Positions 23,955 to 35,480 of a stretch of DNA of 64,000 nucleotides are shown piece after piece. Source of the stretch: Botryotinia globosa. Lineage: Eukaryota > Ascomycota > Leotiomycetes > Helotiales > Sclerotiniaceae. The position numbers were made by a program, and so were the translations under genes. Every line of letters begins with the position of its first letter. The stretch's first letter is position 1. The notes under the pieces are model-generated. The model was not told the origin of the DNA, searched no databases, and was given only the letters and a program-made list of their open reading frames with translations. Location of the stretch: positions 310,001-374,000 of the forward strand of contig RCSZ01000008.1 in NCBI GenBank assembly GCA_014898425.1, read 5' to 3'.

Positions 23955-26482
23955 CACAACGCGAAAGCCAGTCTGGAGTGATGTGTTTGATGGGATGTCT
24001 AATTGGATATAGGCGAGAAAATGACATTGGGTTTGAGGACTGAATATACATGGAATAATTGTTGATATTTGTTGAAGTAGTAACGCTATCTTCCATGACG
24101 ATATTCAAGAATGAATATAAGAAAGAAATGATGTCCATGATGAACTGTTGGGGTCCTAATCTGATGTATCCAAAGGGTCGCTAGTTCATCGGACCCACCG
24201 ATAATCTATTGCAGAACTGACCACTGAAGAGTAAGATCCGAAGCCCTGTAATGATCGTTAGTAGACCCGAATTCCAGGCAGAGCATAGACCACAACGTGG
24301 AAAATGCAAACAAGCCCCGCGCTCCAGGACTGCCGAACGTCACCCTACAGATGCACGATCTGGGCGGAGCAATGCTCTCTGTGGCTGGGTGAAGTAGTTC
24401 TCCCATATTTGCAAGGCTTCTATGGTGTAAAGGGAGAGTTCATCATCAGCCCTGTGGGATAAGTAATCGTCTTTTGTGGCTTTGAAAGCTACTAAGGCAG
24501 CTACAAAGTAGGCACATGTGTAACAGTCATGGGGTCTGGAATCAAATATCTAGCATATTTTGATTGAAACATTGAAGAATCACCCTGGGAGTTTTGCCAG
24601 TTGTCATAACTGATTTATGAATTTCATAAAATAGCCAATATCGGAAACGAGCTTCCCCGCTCGCCCATACCCTGGGATTAACAAATAAATGCACTGATAT
24701 CGAAGTCGAGAACGCGCTAATTGGTCCTTTATACGGCATCGAACGATCATTCGTGGAAAAGGGGCGCCCCGGTAATTTAATCACCCTATCATGCTTCATA
24801 CCTGCCCTTATTAGATCCGAAGCATAGTTGCCAAAATTGAGCCGCAGGTTCTAATGAGCCTGATCCGATGTGCCTGGTAATCATGGTGATATTATAACAA
24901 CGATCGATATCATGATGATGTTTGAGAGTTCGTTTATCTTCCAATCCAAGGCGTCCATACCCGATGGTAATGTTTCTGGAAAGGTATTTGGAAACCACTT
25001 TTTGCGTAAAGTTGCCAATCAGAACGCTGACATCAGATGTTCTGTACATAAATGTACGGTGATATGCCCGATGCTGTGCAAGCCTCTTGATCGGTATAAA
25101 TCAGCCACAAGCGGGTAACCATAATCACATATAAAGACCCAAGGCCGAAGTTTCAAAAAACTAGGGATAGCGATTGGTAAGGCTGATGACATTCCGGAGT
25201 GATCGAAAGTTTCGAGAGAGAAAATGGCTCCTATTGGCAGATATGGCGGAAACGGCTTCCAGAATCGTGTCAGACCTCCGCGTTTCATCACCACATTTTA
25301 CCTCAAAAAGAAGTATTGAAATTTGACAGTGGGATGCCTATGAATCCTCCATGCACGTCGTTCTTAGAATCTGACATTACCGAAAACCCTAGAAAATCTG
25401 GTAAGCTGTAAGGATATCATGAACAAAAATAGTATGGCACATCTTTGCACTCAGTCACTGACGTATGGAAACACAAGTCGAGCAAAGAGACATTAAAAAC
25501 CTTGATAATCATGTGTTATGACTGAAGTATAGGAGTTCCTATTGGAACTAATATCGAAGACCCACGTCAATGCAAATGACGAATCGGGGACCAGCCAGCA
25601 CGGGCTCAGCCGTTGTATAATTATCCAAGCCCTTGATCAATATAGTTACTCGAGTATGTGGAGTCGTGGTCCCGTTCAAGTCAATAACGAACAGACCTTG
25701 GAATGTCACATTCGTTGATAAGGTAGCAATGCTTCAGGATTGCAATGACACAGAATTTCCCGGCTACAGTTTCCTCCAGGTAGTTTTTCAAAACTTTCAA
25801 GAAATGACAAATGCCAGGATCGTTTGCCGATTCATAGCAAGTCTCTTAAAATCATTTCCATGAGTGTATTAGATCGGGGAATTGAGGAATTCACCCTCTT
25901 CCTGAATACAAATCGCCAGTAGTATCAAGAGGGACAGGGGCAAGTAGTCAGGTTAGTTTCAAGGCTCGAGCAGTATGTCTAACCTCTCGAGAAAGTTCTG
26001 ACGGAGGGAGATGCGACGGAAACAAGTGTGGACAAGTGTGTTCCGTTCCCGAAGAGCGGAAGGTACCTTCCTTAAATAATCTCGGAATGTGTGAGCGGAG
26101 GAGAACTGATACTCTTAAAAAGCCAAATTGACTTGCAAATGCTGGTGGTATTGGTAATCTCAGATTTAGATGGTGTGACCGTGTGAGGATCCGAAGCAAA
26201 GAATGAAACTTTCTAATGATTGGTGATTGATTACCGAACTTTTCTACCGGCTGACATATCACAATTGATCTCGTGACGAAACTTGCACCATTTTTGTGGG
26301 ACCACTGCCCCTCACTAAAGGTATTAATTAATTATACAGTAGCATCATCGTCTAATAATATGATATTGAAGGGGTTTATTTTCTGCATTTACCAGCAACT
26401 CAATCATCTTTTCACACATTGACTTTAGAGAACAAAAGTCTATCAAATTCTTTCCTCAAACCATTACAAAAAGCTCGTAAGC
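23955..26482. other. Long intergenic region
   Basis: About 2.5 kb between the zinc-cluster regulator and the DOPA dioxygenase gene, which are divergently oriented. Several frames of 60-100 codons occur, but none has a recognisable domain or convincing start. It probably holds both promoters. Confidence 0.45.
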
Positions 26483-27151
26483 ATGGCTGACCCCTCTCTC
26501 TACACCTATCCTTCACCTCTTGAAGGCTATGAGAACTTGGCTCCTCTTGGAAATGAAGTATCACCTGATGGAAAAAGCCTTTTAAACCCGGAGACTGGAA
26601 TCAAGAGCAAGAGTTATGAGAAGTTCACGGAGCCTCTGGATAGAGGAATCCGGGGTGCGTTGTGAGTTTTCGCTGATGACCATGCGCAATAAAAACGAAG
26701 GCTAAGAGAATCTAGCGATGTACATATCTATCATTTTCAGAAGAACAAGGAGCAAGCCAAGTTTGCGAGAGAGTTGTGGGAGAGGATTAGAAGAGAATGT
26801 AGGATTCTATCTCTATAGTCAGTCCCGTGGATTGTTGCGTTCGTACTGACTCAGGATATAGTTCCAGAGCTTCGCATCTACAGATTCTGGGAAGAACCAA
26901 TTGGGCCTCATGCTGTTGCGATGTTCGAAGTGAATCTCTTCACTCCGGCACAATTTGGCGCTTTCATACCTTGGCTGGTGATCAACAGGGGACCGTTGAG
27001 CGCGTTAGTCCACCCTAACACAGTTAATGAGAAAGGAGAGCTGTTAGACGAAGAGAGAGACCATACGCAGAGAGCGATTTGGATGGGAGAACAACTTCCA
27101 CTAGATCTGAGTTTATTCAAGTGGCTAAAGCAGCAGAAAGCTGCACAATAG
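26483..27151 (+). CDS. DOPA 4,5-dioxygenase family protein
   Basis: Exons 26483-26661, 26716-26798 and 26862-27151 (introns of 54 and 63 nt) give 183 aa. The domain begins FDVHIYHFQKN across the first splice, then ELWERIRREFPELRIYRFWEEPIGPH, and ends with the SALVHPNT and DHTQRAIWMGE segments. The His residues in VHIYHF, GPH and VHPNT are the likely metal ligands. Family enzymes cleave the catechol ring of DOPA (Amanita DodA makes betalamic acid precursors), but most ascomycete members have no known substrate. Length matches the family. The 60-residue N-terminal extension also occurs in filamentous-fungal members, as far as I recall. It converges with the cupin-like gene, whose stop lies only 125 bp away. 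Confidence 0.9.
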
Positions 27152-27276
27152 GAAGTTATTGTTGGCCAGAGATGATGGGTAACAGGAAATATCTGTGCAA
27201 CTGAAGGTTAATTTGCAAAAGGGGAATGCGAAAGCATTAGTGACGGAAAGGAAAATGTATTCGGATGACATATACT

Positions 27277-28314
27277 TCACCTGAACCACCAGTTCACCGA
27301 TGCATTAATTCCACTCTCTGAACTTCTTATGCTATGCCACCATCCTTTTGGTATGAACAACGCATCCCCGGGGCCAACCTCGACCTCGAAACCCTGGTCT
27401 ATGACTGTTTCTCCCCAAACACGATCCTCAAGTAGAGATCTTTCTGGACCTTCCATCATCTCCTCACCTCTCATGCTGGCAATTCCCGATGCACCAATAC
27501 TCTGCTGTGCATTATGATATATCCCTGCACCAACGGCTGGTGGAAATAATCGGACCCTTTTCTTGCTCACCAATTGTATGAAGAGATTCGGATTCGGATC
27601 TTTGTGTAATGGTGTATAACTTGTTGATATACCCATCCATATGTTAGCATCGTAAACATCGCCTTTCCCGGCCTCTTCCACCAATTTGGGTGTAGGCAAG
27701 TCTCGTTGCAATTCTGTCGGCAGATCCGCTATTTGAGCCTGTGCAATGTAGAGCGGGAGGGAGCATGCCGGATGAGTGGCTGATAGAAAGAGAGAAAATG
27801 GTGCGTAGAAATGATAGAATGACTTTTTGGAATCGTAAGGCTCTAGTGATTGGCGTAGTTGCTCCGAAAACAACATGTGGTATGTATTATTGGGCTGCAT
27901 AAGCCGCTCGAGTCGCTTTCGCAAGACGTCAGAGTCGACTGTCAATTCGTAAGGGAGGACAGTGTCTGCGAAGCTATGAAGATATTGCGATGGCAGAAGA
28001 GTGCTAGTCTCAGTGGGTGGGAGGGTTTTTGCAAATTGTGACGAAGGAATGGGTTTGAACCACTTCGCAACTATATCTATAGACTGTTCCCTCTCTGCGC
28101 TCGTCGATGATTTGTCTTCCACGGATTTCATGAATATAGGCTTCATGGGAATGAAGGCTTCTTGTCTGAATTCATCTAGGTTGACGTTGTCAAAAGAGGA
28201 GTTGGTTGTTTGAACGGCCGGTAGACTGTGGTATTTGCGCATGGCAACTGGCGAAGAGAATCCTCGTTTGCACTTCGTTGTTTGACATATTGTACTGATT
28301 AGACGCAATGGCAT
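27277..28314 (-). CDS. JmjC / cupin-like 2-oxoglutarate oxygenase-type protein
   Basis: A single exon of 345 aa from the ATG at 28314. The C-terminal half is a double-stranded beta-helix: H237-x-D239 (PLHKDPNPNLFIQL) and distal H327 (GDALFIPKGWWHSI) form the 2-His-1-carboxylate iron site of JmjC/FIH-type oxygenases. FYHFYAPFSLFLS and DANIWMG are further core strands. The first 30 residues are rich in Arg, Lys and Ser and lack acids, so a mitochondrial presequence is possible. Members hydroxylate proteins or RNA, and the substrate cannot be read from sequence. It is transcribed divergently from the Baeyer-Villiger gene across a 971-bp spacer. Confidence 0.85.
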   Translation of the reverse strand: MPLRLISTICQTTKCKRGFSSPVAMRKYHSLPAVQTTNSSFDNVNLDEFRQEAFIPMKPIFMKSVEDKSSTSAEREQSIDIVAKWFKPIPSSQFAKTLPPTETSTLLPSQYLHSFADTVLPYELTVDSDVLRKRLERLMQPNNTYHMLFSEQLRQSLEPYDSKKSFYHFYAPFSLFLSATHPACSLPLYIAQAQIADLPTELQRDLPTPKLVEEAGKGDVYDANIWMGISTSYTPLHKDPNPNLFIQLVSKKRVRLFPPAVGAGIYHNAQQSIGASGIASMRGEEMMEGPERSLLEDRVWGETVIDQGFEVEVGPGDALFIPKGWWHSIRSSESGINASVNWWFR

Positions 28315-29285
28315 ATTGTGTGGTTGATCTAATTGTTACCATGCAGTTGAAGATTGACATTTTGTTCGTAGGGATGACCTTAGCACAGCACTGCAAGTTT
28401 GCGGCCAATGCACAATCAAGCTAATAGATCATTTGATCTATAGTACTAGTCAACTGCTGTCAGCTGAAATCCATTTTCATATCAAAATTTTGATATTTAA
28501 CTATATTTTTAAACCCAAAAATCTTTTTGATTATTAATTGAAATTTATTGAAATTTTATTTTTATATAAAATTTATATATTAATTTAAAAAAATTTATAC
28601 AATATCAATATTTTTAAAGGAATTTGTATTTCAAAATAATGAGTTTTGGTGTGACAAGTGTGTTTCGACTGATAGCAGTTGGTATTAACTATAGTACAAC
28701 TGGTTGGCTCGGGCCGGTAACCTTAATTATTAATTAATATACCTAGGTAGGTAAGTCTTCCTTCTATCAAAATGAATCTCTCTCTCTTCATATGTGATTT
28801 GAACCTTTCCAGTCATCAGGAAATGAAGTTTTTGTGTTCTTGGAAGTTTGTGTGCCTTTATCATAATTAACTCTCCAAGATTTTGTCATGAACTTGAATA
28901 CATAAGGTTACATACTATACGCTTCTCCAAAGTGATGGTTTTGCACTACTGAAGGAAGTGAAGTATCTATATATGCATGCGGTGTTGACACCTCGGCCCG
29001 TACACTAAACAGAGACAGGAAGGGCGCATCGAGTGGCTGGCTGAATGCCGAATTTCTGTTTCCTATTTAACCTTTAAATTAAAACGTTTCTTTGTTATTG
29101 TATCAATTACGACCTTCCACACGCTCAACTCCTACTTCTCATCAATTTCAACATACTTCGGGAGATCGCCCGATCTACTTGCGCCAGTGAAATCCTTCTT
29201 CTACTCCTCACTGAAGCTCTAGAAGAGCCATTCACTCAACTTTCGGAAGTAAGCCTACCTAATTTATACGGATATTTGGGTCAAA
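28315..29285. other. Divergent promoter region
   Basis: This is the shared upstream region of the cupin-like gene (minus) and the Baeyer-Villiger monooxygenase (plus). It contains an AT-rich island and a TACCTAGGTA palindrome at 28740-28749. No gene is seen. Confidence 0.55.
28470..28640. repeat. AT-rich island
   Basis: About 170 bp of nearly pure A/T made of TTTTTAAA- and AAATTTAT-like words. Confidence 0.7.
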
Positions 29286-31375
29286 ATGTCTACTCAGACC
29301 AAAGGAAATGTTAGTCCTGTAGTAATGACCCCTGCTTATTTCCTTCTTGCCATCGTTGAAATAGAATAATAGCTAACCTATATTGCATCCATATATAGTA
29401 CGGGAATATTGTCCGAATCAATCATGAAGCCCACGAGTATACATATTACCCCATTGCTATCATCGGCGCTGGTGAATCGGGTATAGCCATGGGATGTCGT
29501 TTGAAGGAGGTCCTGGGGTTCGATCAGTTTCGCATATTTGATAGGCAATCGGGAATTGGGGGGACATGGTGGATCAATCGCTACCCCGGAGTTGCTTGTG
29601 ATATGTCGGTTTCTCGCCCAATGAGACTATATCCGACAGTAGATTCATGCTGACAGCTTATGATAGACCCTCAACATTCTATTCATTCTCGTTCTGCCCA
29701 AAGTACGATTGGTCATGTTTTCATCCAGGAGGCGCAGAGATGGCCGAATATCTCCAGTCTGTTTGCGAAAAGTATGCAATTGTGGATAAAATACAAGTCA
29801 ATACCGACGCGAAAGAAGCACGCTGGCTTGAGAACGAACAAGTTTGGGAAGTAACATTACAACACTTGATGGTTGGTGCTGGAGATTTGAGTGAAGAAGA
29901 TCGAGCACTTAAGGTCAAAGAGCAAGGCCACAGCGCCGTTTATACCTATGAAGAAAAGATTCGATGCAAAATCTTAATAAGTGCCGTTGGAGGTCTCGTT
30001 CAACCAAAATCGTGGCCCGAGAGTATCCCTGGAAAAGAAGATTTCAAAGGAGAAATCTTCCACTCCGCTCGTTGGCGATTTGATGTCAATCTTAAGGACA
30101 AGAATGTGGTAGTTATAGGAACTGGTTGCAGTGCAGCACAATTCGTGCCAAAACTCGTAACTGAGTATGGTGCAAAGTCTGTCACTCAACTAATGCATTC
30201 TCCACCATGGGTTTTGCCCAAAGTTATACCGCCACTAGGAGAGAAATTGTGGAATAAATGGTCACCAACACTGAACACATACCTCCCTGGTTTCAATAAA
30301 GCCATGCGTTATTCATTAGGCGCCGTACTTGAATACGATTTTCGATTGTTTCGATCCGGTTCTTTCGGCGAGAGGGAACGAAGAAAGGCGGAAGCTGGTT
30401 GCTTGGCTTACATGAAAAGTAAAGCGCCCGAGAAGTATCACGAGATTTTGACTCCAAACTACGGAATCGGTTGCAAGAGGAGGATTTGGGATCCGGAATG
30501 GTACGCATCTCTGAATGACCCGAAAATTCATCTGACAACGCTTCCACTGAAGAGCCTTGAAGAAGATACTGTGACTTTGGGACCTGGTCGTAATTATCCA
30601 CCTGAGGACGTAGCAAGCTCCGTGCCAACTGACAAAATTACCATTCCTGCTGATGTTATCGTTCTTGCAAATGGGTTCCAAACAACGAAATGGTTCCATC
30701 CATTTAATGTCTACGGTAAGGAAGGACAAACATTGCAAGACGTGTTTGAAGAACGGGGTGGTCCTCAAATGTACATGGGAACTGCCATGGATGGTTTTCC
30801 AAACTTCTTCACATTGCTCGGCCCGAATTGCTTCACTGGCCATACATCCGTTATATATACGACGGAAAGTGCGGTCACTCAAACTCTTAAATTTATCAAG
30901 CCTTTGCTCAATGGTGACATCGCCAAGATAGAGGTTAAACAAGAGGCTCAAATGAAATGGACGACTCAAATTCAGTCTGCTTTGAGAAAGATGGTATGGG
31001 CAGACACTCGTACGAAGAATTGGTATCTCCGTGATGATGGATGGAATTCGAACACTTACCCGTATGACTCCTCTTTTTCTTACTCATATCCATGAACTAA
31101 TCGGTTTCAGATACACTCAACTCGATTTTTTCTATCGCTGTTCGTTCCCAACTTGGAGACACTGGAACATTGTATATACGCGGAAAGGCCTCCTCAAGAA
31201 ATGGACAAAGAGAACATTTGTTCTTCTGGCTTGGACAGTAGCTTTTATCGATGTTTATAAGAAGCGGACGTCAGGCGGTGGGCTGGGGTTGAATGAAATA
31301 CTACACAGATGGTTCAAGAAAGGCCTTCTTGTGACAGCTTCTACGCTGACAAAATTAGCAAAGAACATACAGTAG
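29286..31375 (+). CDS. Baeyer-Villiger-type flavin monooxygenase
   Basis: Exons 29286-29309, 29399-29604, 29667-31061 and 31111-31375 (introns 89, 62 and 49 nt) give 629 aa. The first exon encodes only eight residues. The FAD-binding Rossmann motif is IIGAGESG (about residues 29-36), followed by GIGGTWW and RYPGVACDIPS, the latter restored across intron 2. The family fingerprint FxGxxxHxxxW is present as FKGEIFHSARW (from about residue 203). The NADPH-binding motif is VIGTGCSAAQ. The C-terminus (GWNSNTYPYTQ, FPTWRHWNI) needs the last splice. Such enzymes insert oxygen next to ketones using NADPH and O2, often in secondary metabolism or steroid and terpene degradation. The substrate is not inferable. 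Confidence 0.94.
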
Positions 31376-32215
31376 TAGGCTGTTATAAATTCTATCGCAA
31401 GTCGTGGAAGTATTCATCTCGAACGCATAAAACATATGCCAAACTCAACTTTATCAAGATAAGCCTACTCAGGTGATGGATATGAGAGATACATATATTT
31501 ACATTTGTACTATCAGCACCCCAATTCTTATATATTTTAGATTCTGCAACTCCAGACTGATTTGATTCATGAACTTGAAACCGTTATTGTGGAATAGCAA
31601 TCCGACAGTGCCTATGGTTATCCCTGAACATCCAAAGTCTTCATTACTACTTCTACTCTCTGATTGGATCGTAGAGGAATCGTTGACGCACCGCTCTAGA
31701 AAATCAGTACGTTCAGGCCACTGGAGGTGAACCATCTTTGTTACCGAAACCTCACAGAGACTTGTTTGTATAGATGACCGCTCAGTTGTCCCTCTTGGGG
31801 TGAAGCATTAATTCGGCACCTAGGTATCTCGATATGTAATTTTAATCGTTCGCTCAATCATGAACACTTAACGAATGCTTGGGTATAGATTCGAATCAAG
31901 CTGTACAAATCATCAGTGAACGATTGATTTGCATTATTTCCTGTCACACTCTCACTCTGCATGGTCTCTACGGCTCAACGTGAAAGTCTAATCAATACAT
32001 TAAGTTCCGGTTATCATATACGGAATTGTTTAAGTACTCAACAACTGTCTGAGATCACTTGTCCTTCATGTTTGGAACAGCAACACCTTGAATAGTTTCT
32101 TTTATATCTGCAATCTAGGCCATCGTCTTTACCTAACTCAGAAGTCTAATCGCTCGAAGATCTTTCCACACTAGGAGGAAGTCTTTTCTACTGTCTCGAA
32201 TCTCGACCAATAAAA
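31376..32215. other. Intergenic region before the RING cluster
   Basis: No gene is supported. A near-match of the recurring palindrome (CACCTAGGTA) lies at 31817-31826. Confidence 0.5.
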
Positions 32216-32872
32216 ATGTCAGATATCGAACGCCTCACTGAGGCCCTACAACGCTTGGGTGATCTAAGAAGACGTAACCGACCCAATCAGCGGCGAATTT
32301 ACCATTTAAGACACGCTCCTGAAGCTCGCGACGTTAGCACATCTTCGCGTGCAACCACCGCTTCTGGAGCTAGAAGATCTTCTTCGATTCCCGCCAATGA
32401 AACTAAATTGACCCGCGGATGTCGAATAGTGCGTGAGGTTGTGTATTCTAGAACACAAAAGTTGCTCCGACAAGAATTATCGGTGTTGCGGCGAGACCAG
32501 GCCGAGACGCCAGAGCCAGGGGCTGCTACAAACGACGAGCCTACATCGTCAACGGACGATCCTCCACAGAATCGAGAAAGCCTCGGCTCTGACACTTCCC
32601 AGGATACTCATACCAAAGATTTAGAATGGTATTTTCGCAAAGCTTTGGTCGATACGTCTCTTCGTCCCACTCAGAAGCCTGTGGAGGAAATAGACCCGTG
32701 CTTTTGCAGCGACCCTTACGCAATTGAAACTGCTAATGGGGAATGTCATGAAGCTGTCAAAATGCCAAAGTGCACGCATATCTTTGGACGCTCTTGTATT
32801 GTAGAGTGGCTTCAGGAGAAGGATACCTGTCCGATGTGTAGGCAAAAGATTGCGATACTACCTTTGGAATGA
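32216..32872 (+). CDS. RING-finger protein 1 of tandem array (218 aa)
   Basis: An intronless gene. Residues 1-135 are Arg/Ser/Thr-rich and disordered. A helix (about 136-157) precedes a C-terminal RING at 162-208. The first knuckle is C162-x-C164 rather than C-x2-C. The third and fourth ligands are C186 and H188, position five is Gly191, the sixth is C194, and the last knuckle is C205-x2-C208. An extra His178 lies eight residues before C186. RING domains normally recruit ubiquitin-charged E2 enzymes, so a ubiquitin-ligase role is likely but inferred. It is the first of seven such genes in the same orientation. Confidence 0.85.
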   Translation: MSDIERLTEALQRLGDLRRRNRPNQRRIYHLRHAPEARDVSTSSRATTASGARRSSSIPANETKLTRGCRIVREVVYSRTQKLLRQELSVLRRDQAETPEPGAATNDEPTSSTDDPPQNRESLGSDTSQDTHTKDLEWYFRKALVDTSLRPTQKPVEEIDPCFCSDPYAIETANGECHEAVKMPKCTHIFGRSCIVEWLQEKDTCPMCRQKIAILPLE

Positions 32873-34093
32873 TGAACTTGCAATCGAGTGAGCACTGCGT
32901 ATCAAGAGGGGACCTTGACTCTTCACTTCAGTCACTAGTCAGAAAAAGAGGGATGGATGAAAAACTGGGAGTGGACCTTTTAGCGCAGCTTTGCAAGGAA
33001 AATTGGGACTTCAGCATAAGTCACATGGCGAGGATTGGATGCTCAAAAAGACACTGAATATTGAGTAGAGGAATAGGACGAATATCTACTGGCGGTATTA
33101 TATTTGGTGAAGCTTTAAATGTTGCCAGGCGTAAGGAACTGGGAAAGATGGATATTTTATTTATGATGTGATTCAGGAAACTTTATTTGCTGGCTGTCAG
33201 CAGGGAAATATTTAGATTTGATTATCGAGAAAATATATAGACTCCAACACATTGAAAGGAGAGCATGAGACTAAATTGACACGAGAAACCAGTGAGAATT
33301 TTTTACAATGGGTAAGGCCAGGTAATCATAATCGTCGAGTACTTCTTAATAGAGTGAGATCCACGAGACTGAGATTCTCGCTTCTTATATTTCTGCCTAT
33401 GGGACCTTTTTGATTGCTACAAACCGAACTAGATACTAGAGCATGATCTAGTTCCACCAACCCATCAAAAGATGATTACTATTTGGCTTTTACTGTGAAT
33501 TTTTTTAGAATTTGAACTAGTGATAAAAGAGAGAAGTTGGAAATGAAGCACAATTTCCATCATTATTCGCGATACGAATGTTACGGCGATCAAAAGGTCA
33601 TTCGTACACTTCAAATTTGCTGATTGAAGCTGTATGGATGATACCGCACCTCAATACACTATATTGCAAAGCTACAGTACTATTGGGTGTTGTGCTGATT
33701 TGATTCCTAGCGTCTATATCATTACTATATATATCATTCTCGCGCTCACCACATCCCACTTCATTAGAATCGAATCAACCAATCGAAAGAACTCCACATC
33801 AAATCATCACGAATCTTTCCTTAACTTGACATTTCAAAACAACATAAACATTACCTACAAATATCTACCATCTTGACCGCACCAGCTTTGTAGAAGTTTC
33901 TTGGTGTATCTTGGTATTTCACCAGAGCACAAGGTTCAATAAGAGAAATCAGTCCATACAACAGCGACTGAAATATCAAAAAGTATCAGCTACTTCAGAA
34001 AATTACTCTCCAGAGACGCGACTCACTCCCGAAAGTCCAGTACAGAGATTAAAACCCAACTGAAACCTATATCACCTCGATATAATACCAACA
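32873..34093. other. Spacer in RING array
   Basis: AT-biased spacer with no supported gene. Confidence 0.5.
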
Positions 34094-34690
34094 ATGGACG
34101 CATTTAACGCGACTCACGCGGAAGACACAGATCGGATCATCTTCATCAACGAACCCGAAGAAGAAGACGGCGCGACTCAAGCGGAAGACACAGACCCGGT
34201 CATCTTCATCAACGAACCCGAAGAAGAAGACGGCGCGGTCTACTCAGATCGATACTATTTCCTTGGTGACGATTTACGAATTATCTTGTTAGATACAGGA
34301 GTACCGCCAGAATTCCAAAACGAGGATATTCCCGCCCTTGAGGAGCAGAGAAGCCCCGAACTCACGAATATGCCTGCATCTTCAGAGAGAAAGGATGCGA
34401 TCAGAGCAATCCTGAAGCCAGCCAAAAGAGATGCAGATGAACTAAGTCCATGCTTTTGCAACGAATCATACGCAGATACTACCGCGAAAATAGACAATGA
34501 TTCGCACGAACCGGTTGAGATGCCAGATTGCCCACATATTTTCGGGAAGTGCTGCATCGTAAAATGGCTGGGCGACAATAGCCCCTCGACTTGCCCGATG
34601 TGTAGGAAAGTGTTTCACTTACCGAGAGATAGACCGGTGACGCGAAATGAGACTGGTGGTCTTTATAGCATCATTGACTATCATTTCTGA
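34094..34690 (+). CDS. RING-finger protein 2 of tandem array (198 aa)
   Basis: An intronless gene. The N-terminus begins with two near-identical 21-residue units (AEDTDxxIFINEPEEEDG) encoded by a 63-bp tandem duplication. An acidic middle follows, then a short helix (DAIRAILKPAKR). The RING covers 120-170, with a C-x-C first knuckle, His138 eight residues before the third ligand C146, H148, Gly151 in place of ligand five, C154 and CPMC at 167-170. A 28-residue tail follows. It shares the CFC knuckle with RING proteins 1 and 3, so these three may form a subgroup. A ubiquitin-ligase function is inferred only. Confidence 0.84.
   Translation: MDAFNATHAEDTDRIIFINEPEEEDGATQAEDTDPVIFINEPEEEDGAVYSDRYYFLGDDLRIILLDTGVPPEFQNEDIPALEEQRSPELTNMPASSERKDAIRAILKPAKRDADELSPCFCNESYADTTAKIDNDSHEPVEMPDCPHIFGKCCIVKWLGDNSPSTCPMCRKVFHLPRDRPVTRNETGGLYSIIDYHF
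34109..34234 (+). repeat. 63-bp in-frame tandem duplication
   Basis: Two 63-bp copies starting at 34109 and 34172, differing at a few positions, within the start of RING gene 2. Confidence 0.9.
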
Positions 34691-35480
34691 GTTAGAAAGG
34701 CGTGGTGGATAGAGAAGAGAAGAGTAGACAGTCAATAGATAAGCTAGATGAATGGTGAAGTAGCTGATTGCATTACATTCGGGGCTAGCAGATGAAAGGG
34801 GTTCCAATCATTCAATTCTAAACAAACGAAACTCTCTCTACTATGATACCTGATAAGCTCCAATGAAAAGTTATCTTTTACTATTTTTATGCTCATGTGA
34901 TTATATTATCGAGACCCTGCAATTAGAGCCATCATAGCTATTAGAAAATGTATCTAAATGTCTTGGCGTTATTGTTGACACGACTCGTTACCCCCTTTGA
35001 AAGTTATTAGCGAATGAAAGCGATAGTAAGCTACTACAAAGACTTTCAGGAGTTACGGCGGGGAAGTAGAACACAATCAAAATTTAGGTACGGTTATGAT
35101 ACGTCAAAAGTAAATTACGGGTACGGCAATGCCACGGTAAAAGTAAATTCTGTGCTGTAGAAATTCCCAACTGCTACATTGTACCAACAGTACCAAGAAC
35201 CGTACTATATTGAAGGATTCCAGAACGGCTTCTGACGCTAGCACACTAGTACTGGCCAGCATAGAGCTTCATTTCATATATAGGCAACAGAATGTTCCTC
35301 CAAAAACATCCATTCTCTTTCCCTATCTTTCATCTACAGATTAACATCTACAATAACATCTTGACCACCTCCATTTATCTGGCCTTGACTTATTCAAAAA
35401 ACCTTTAATCTTTAGAAACCTTCAAAATATTTCCACTTCAACCTTTTCACCTAACAACTTTCACAAACAAGTCGTTCATC
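34691..35480. other. Spacer in RING array
   Basis: No gene is seen. The last 150 bp are CT- and A-rich leader-like sequence before the next ATG. Confidence 0.5.

Noticed and set aside
30316..30969. 217-aa minus-strand frame opposite the Baeyer-Villiger gene
   Set aside because: It has no domain and lies wholly antisense to strongly conserved FAD-monooxygenase motifs.
31031..31095. Baeyer-Villiger protein ending at the TGA at 31093-31095
   Set aside because: A 49-nt intron at 31062-31110 restores the conserved family C-terminus (YPYTQ...FPTW), so the longer product ending at 31375 is preferred.
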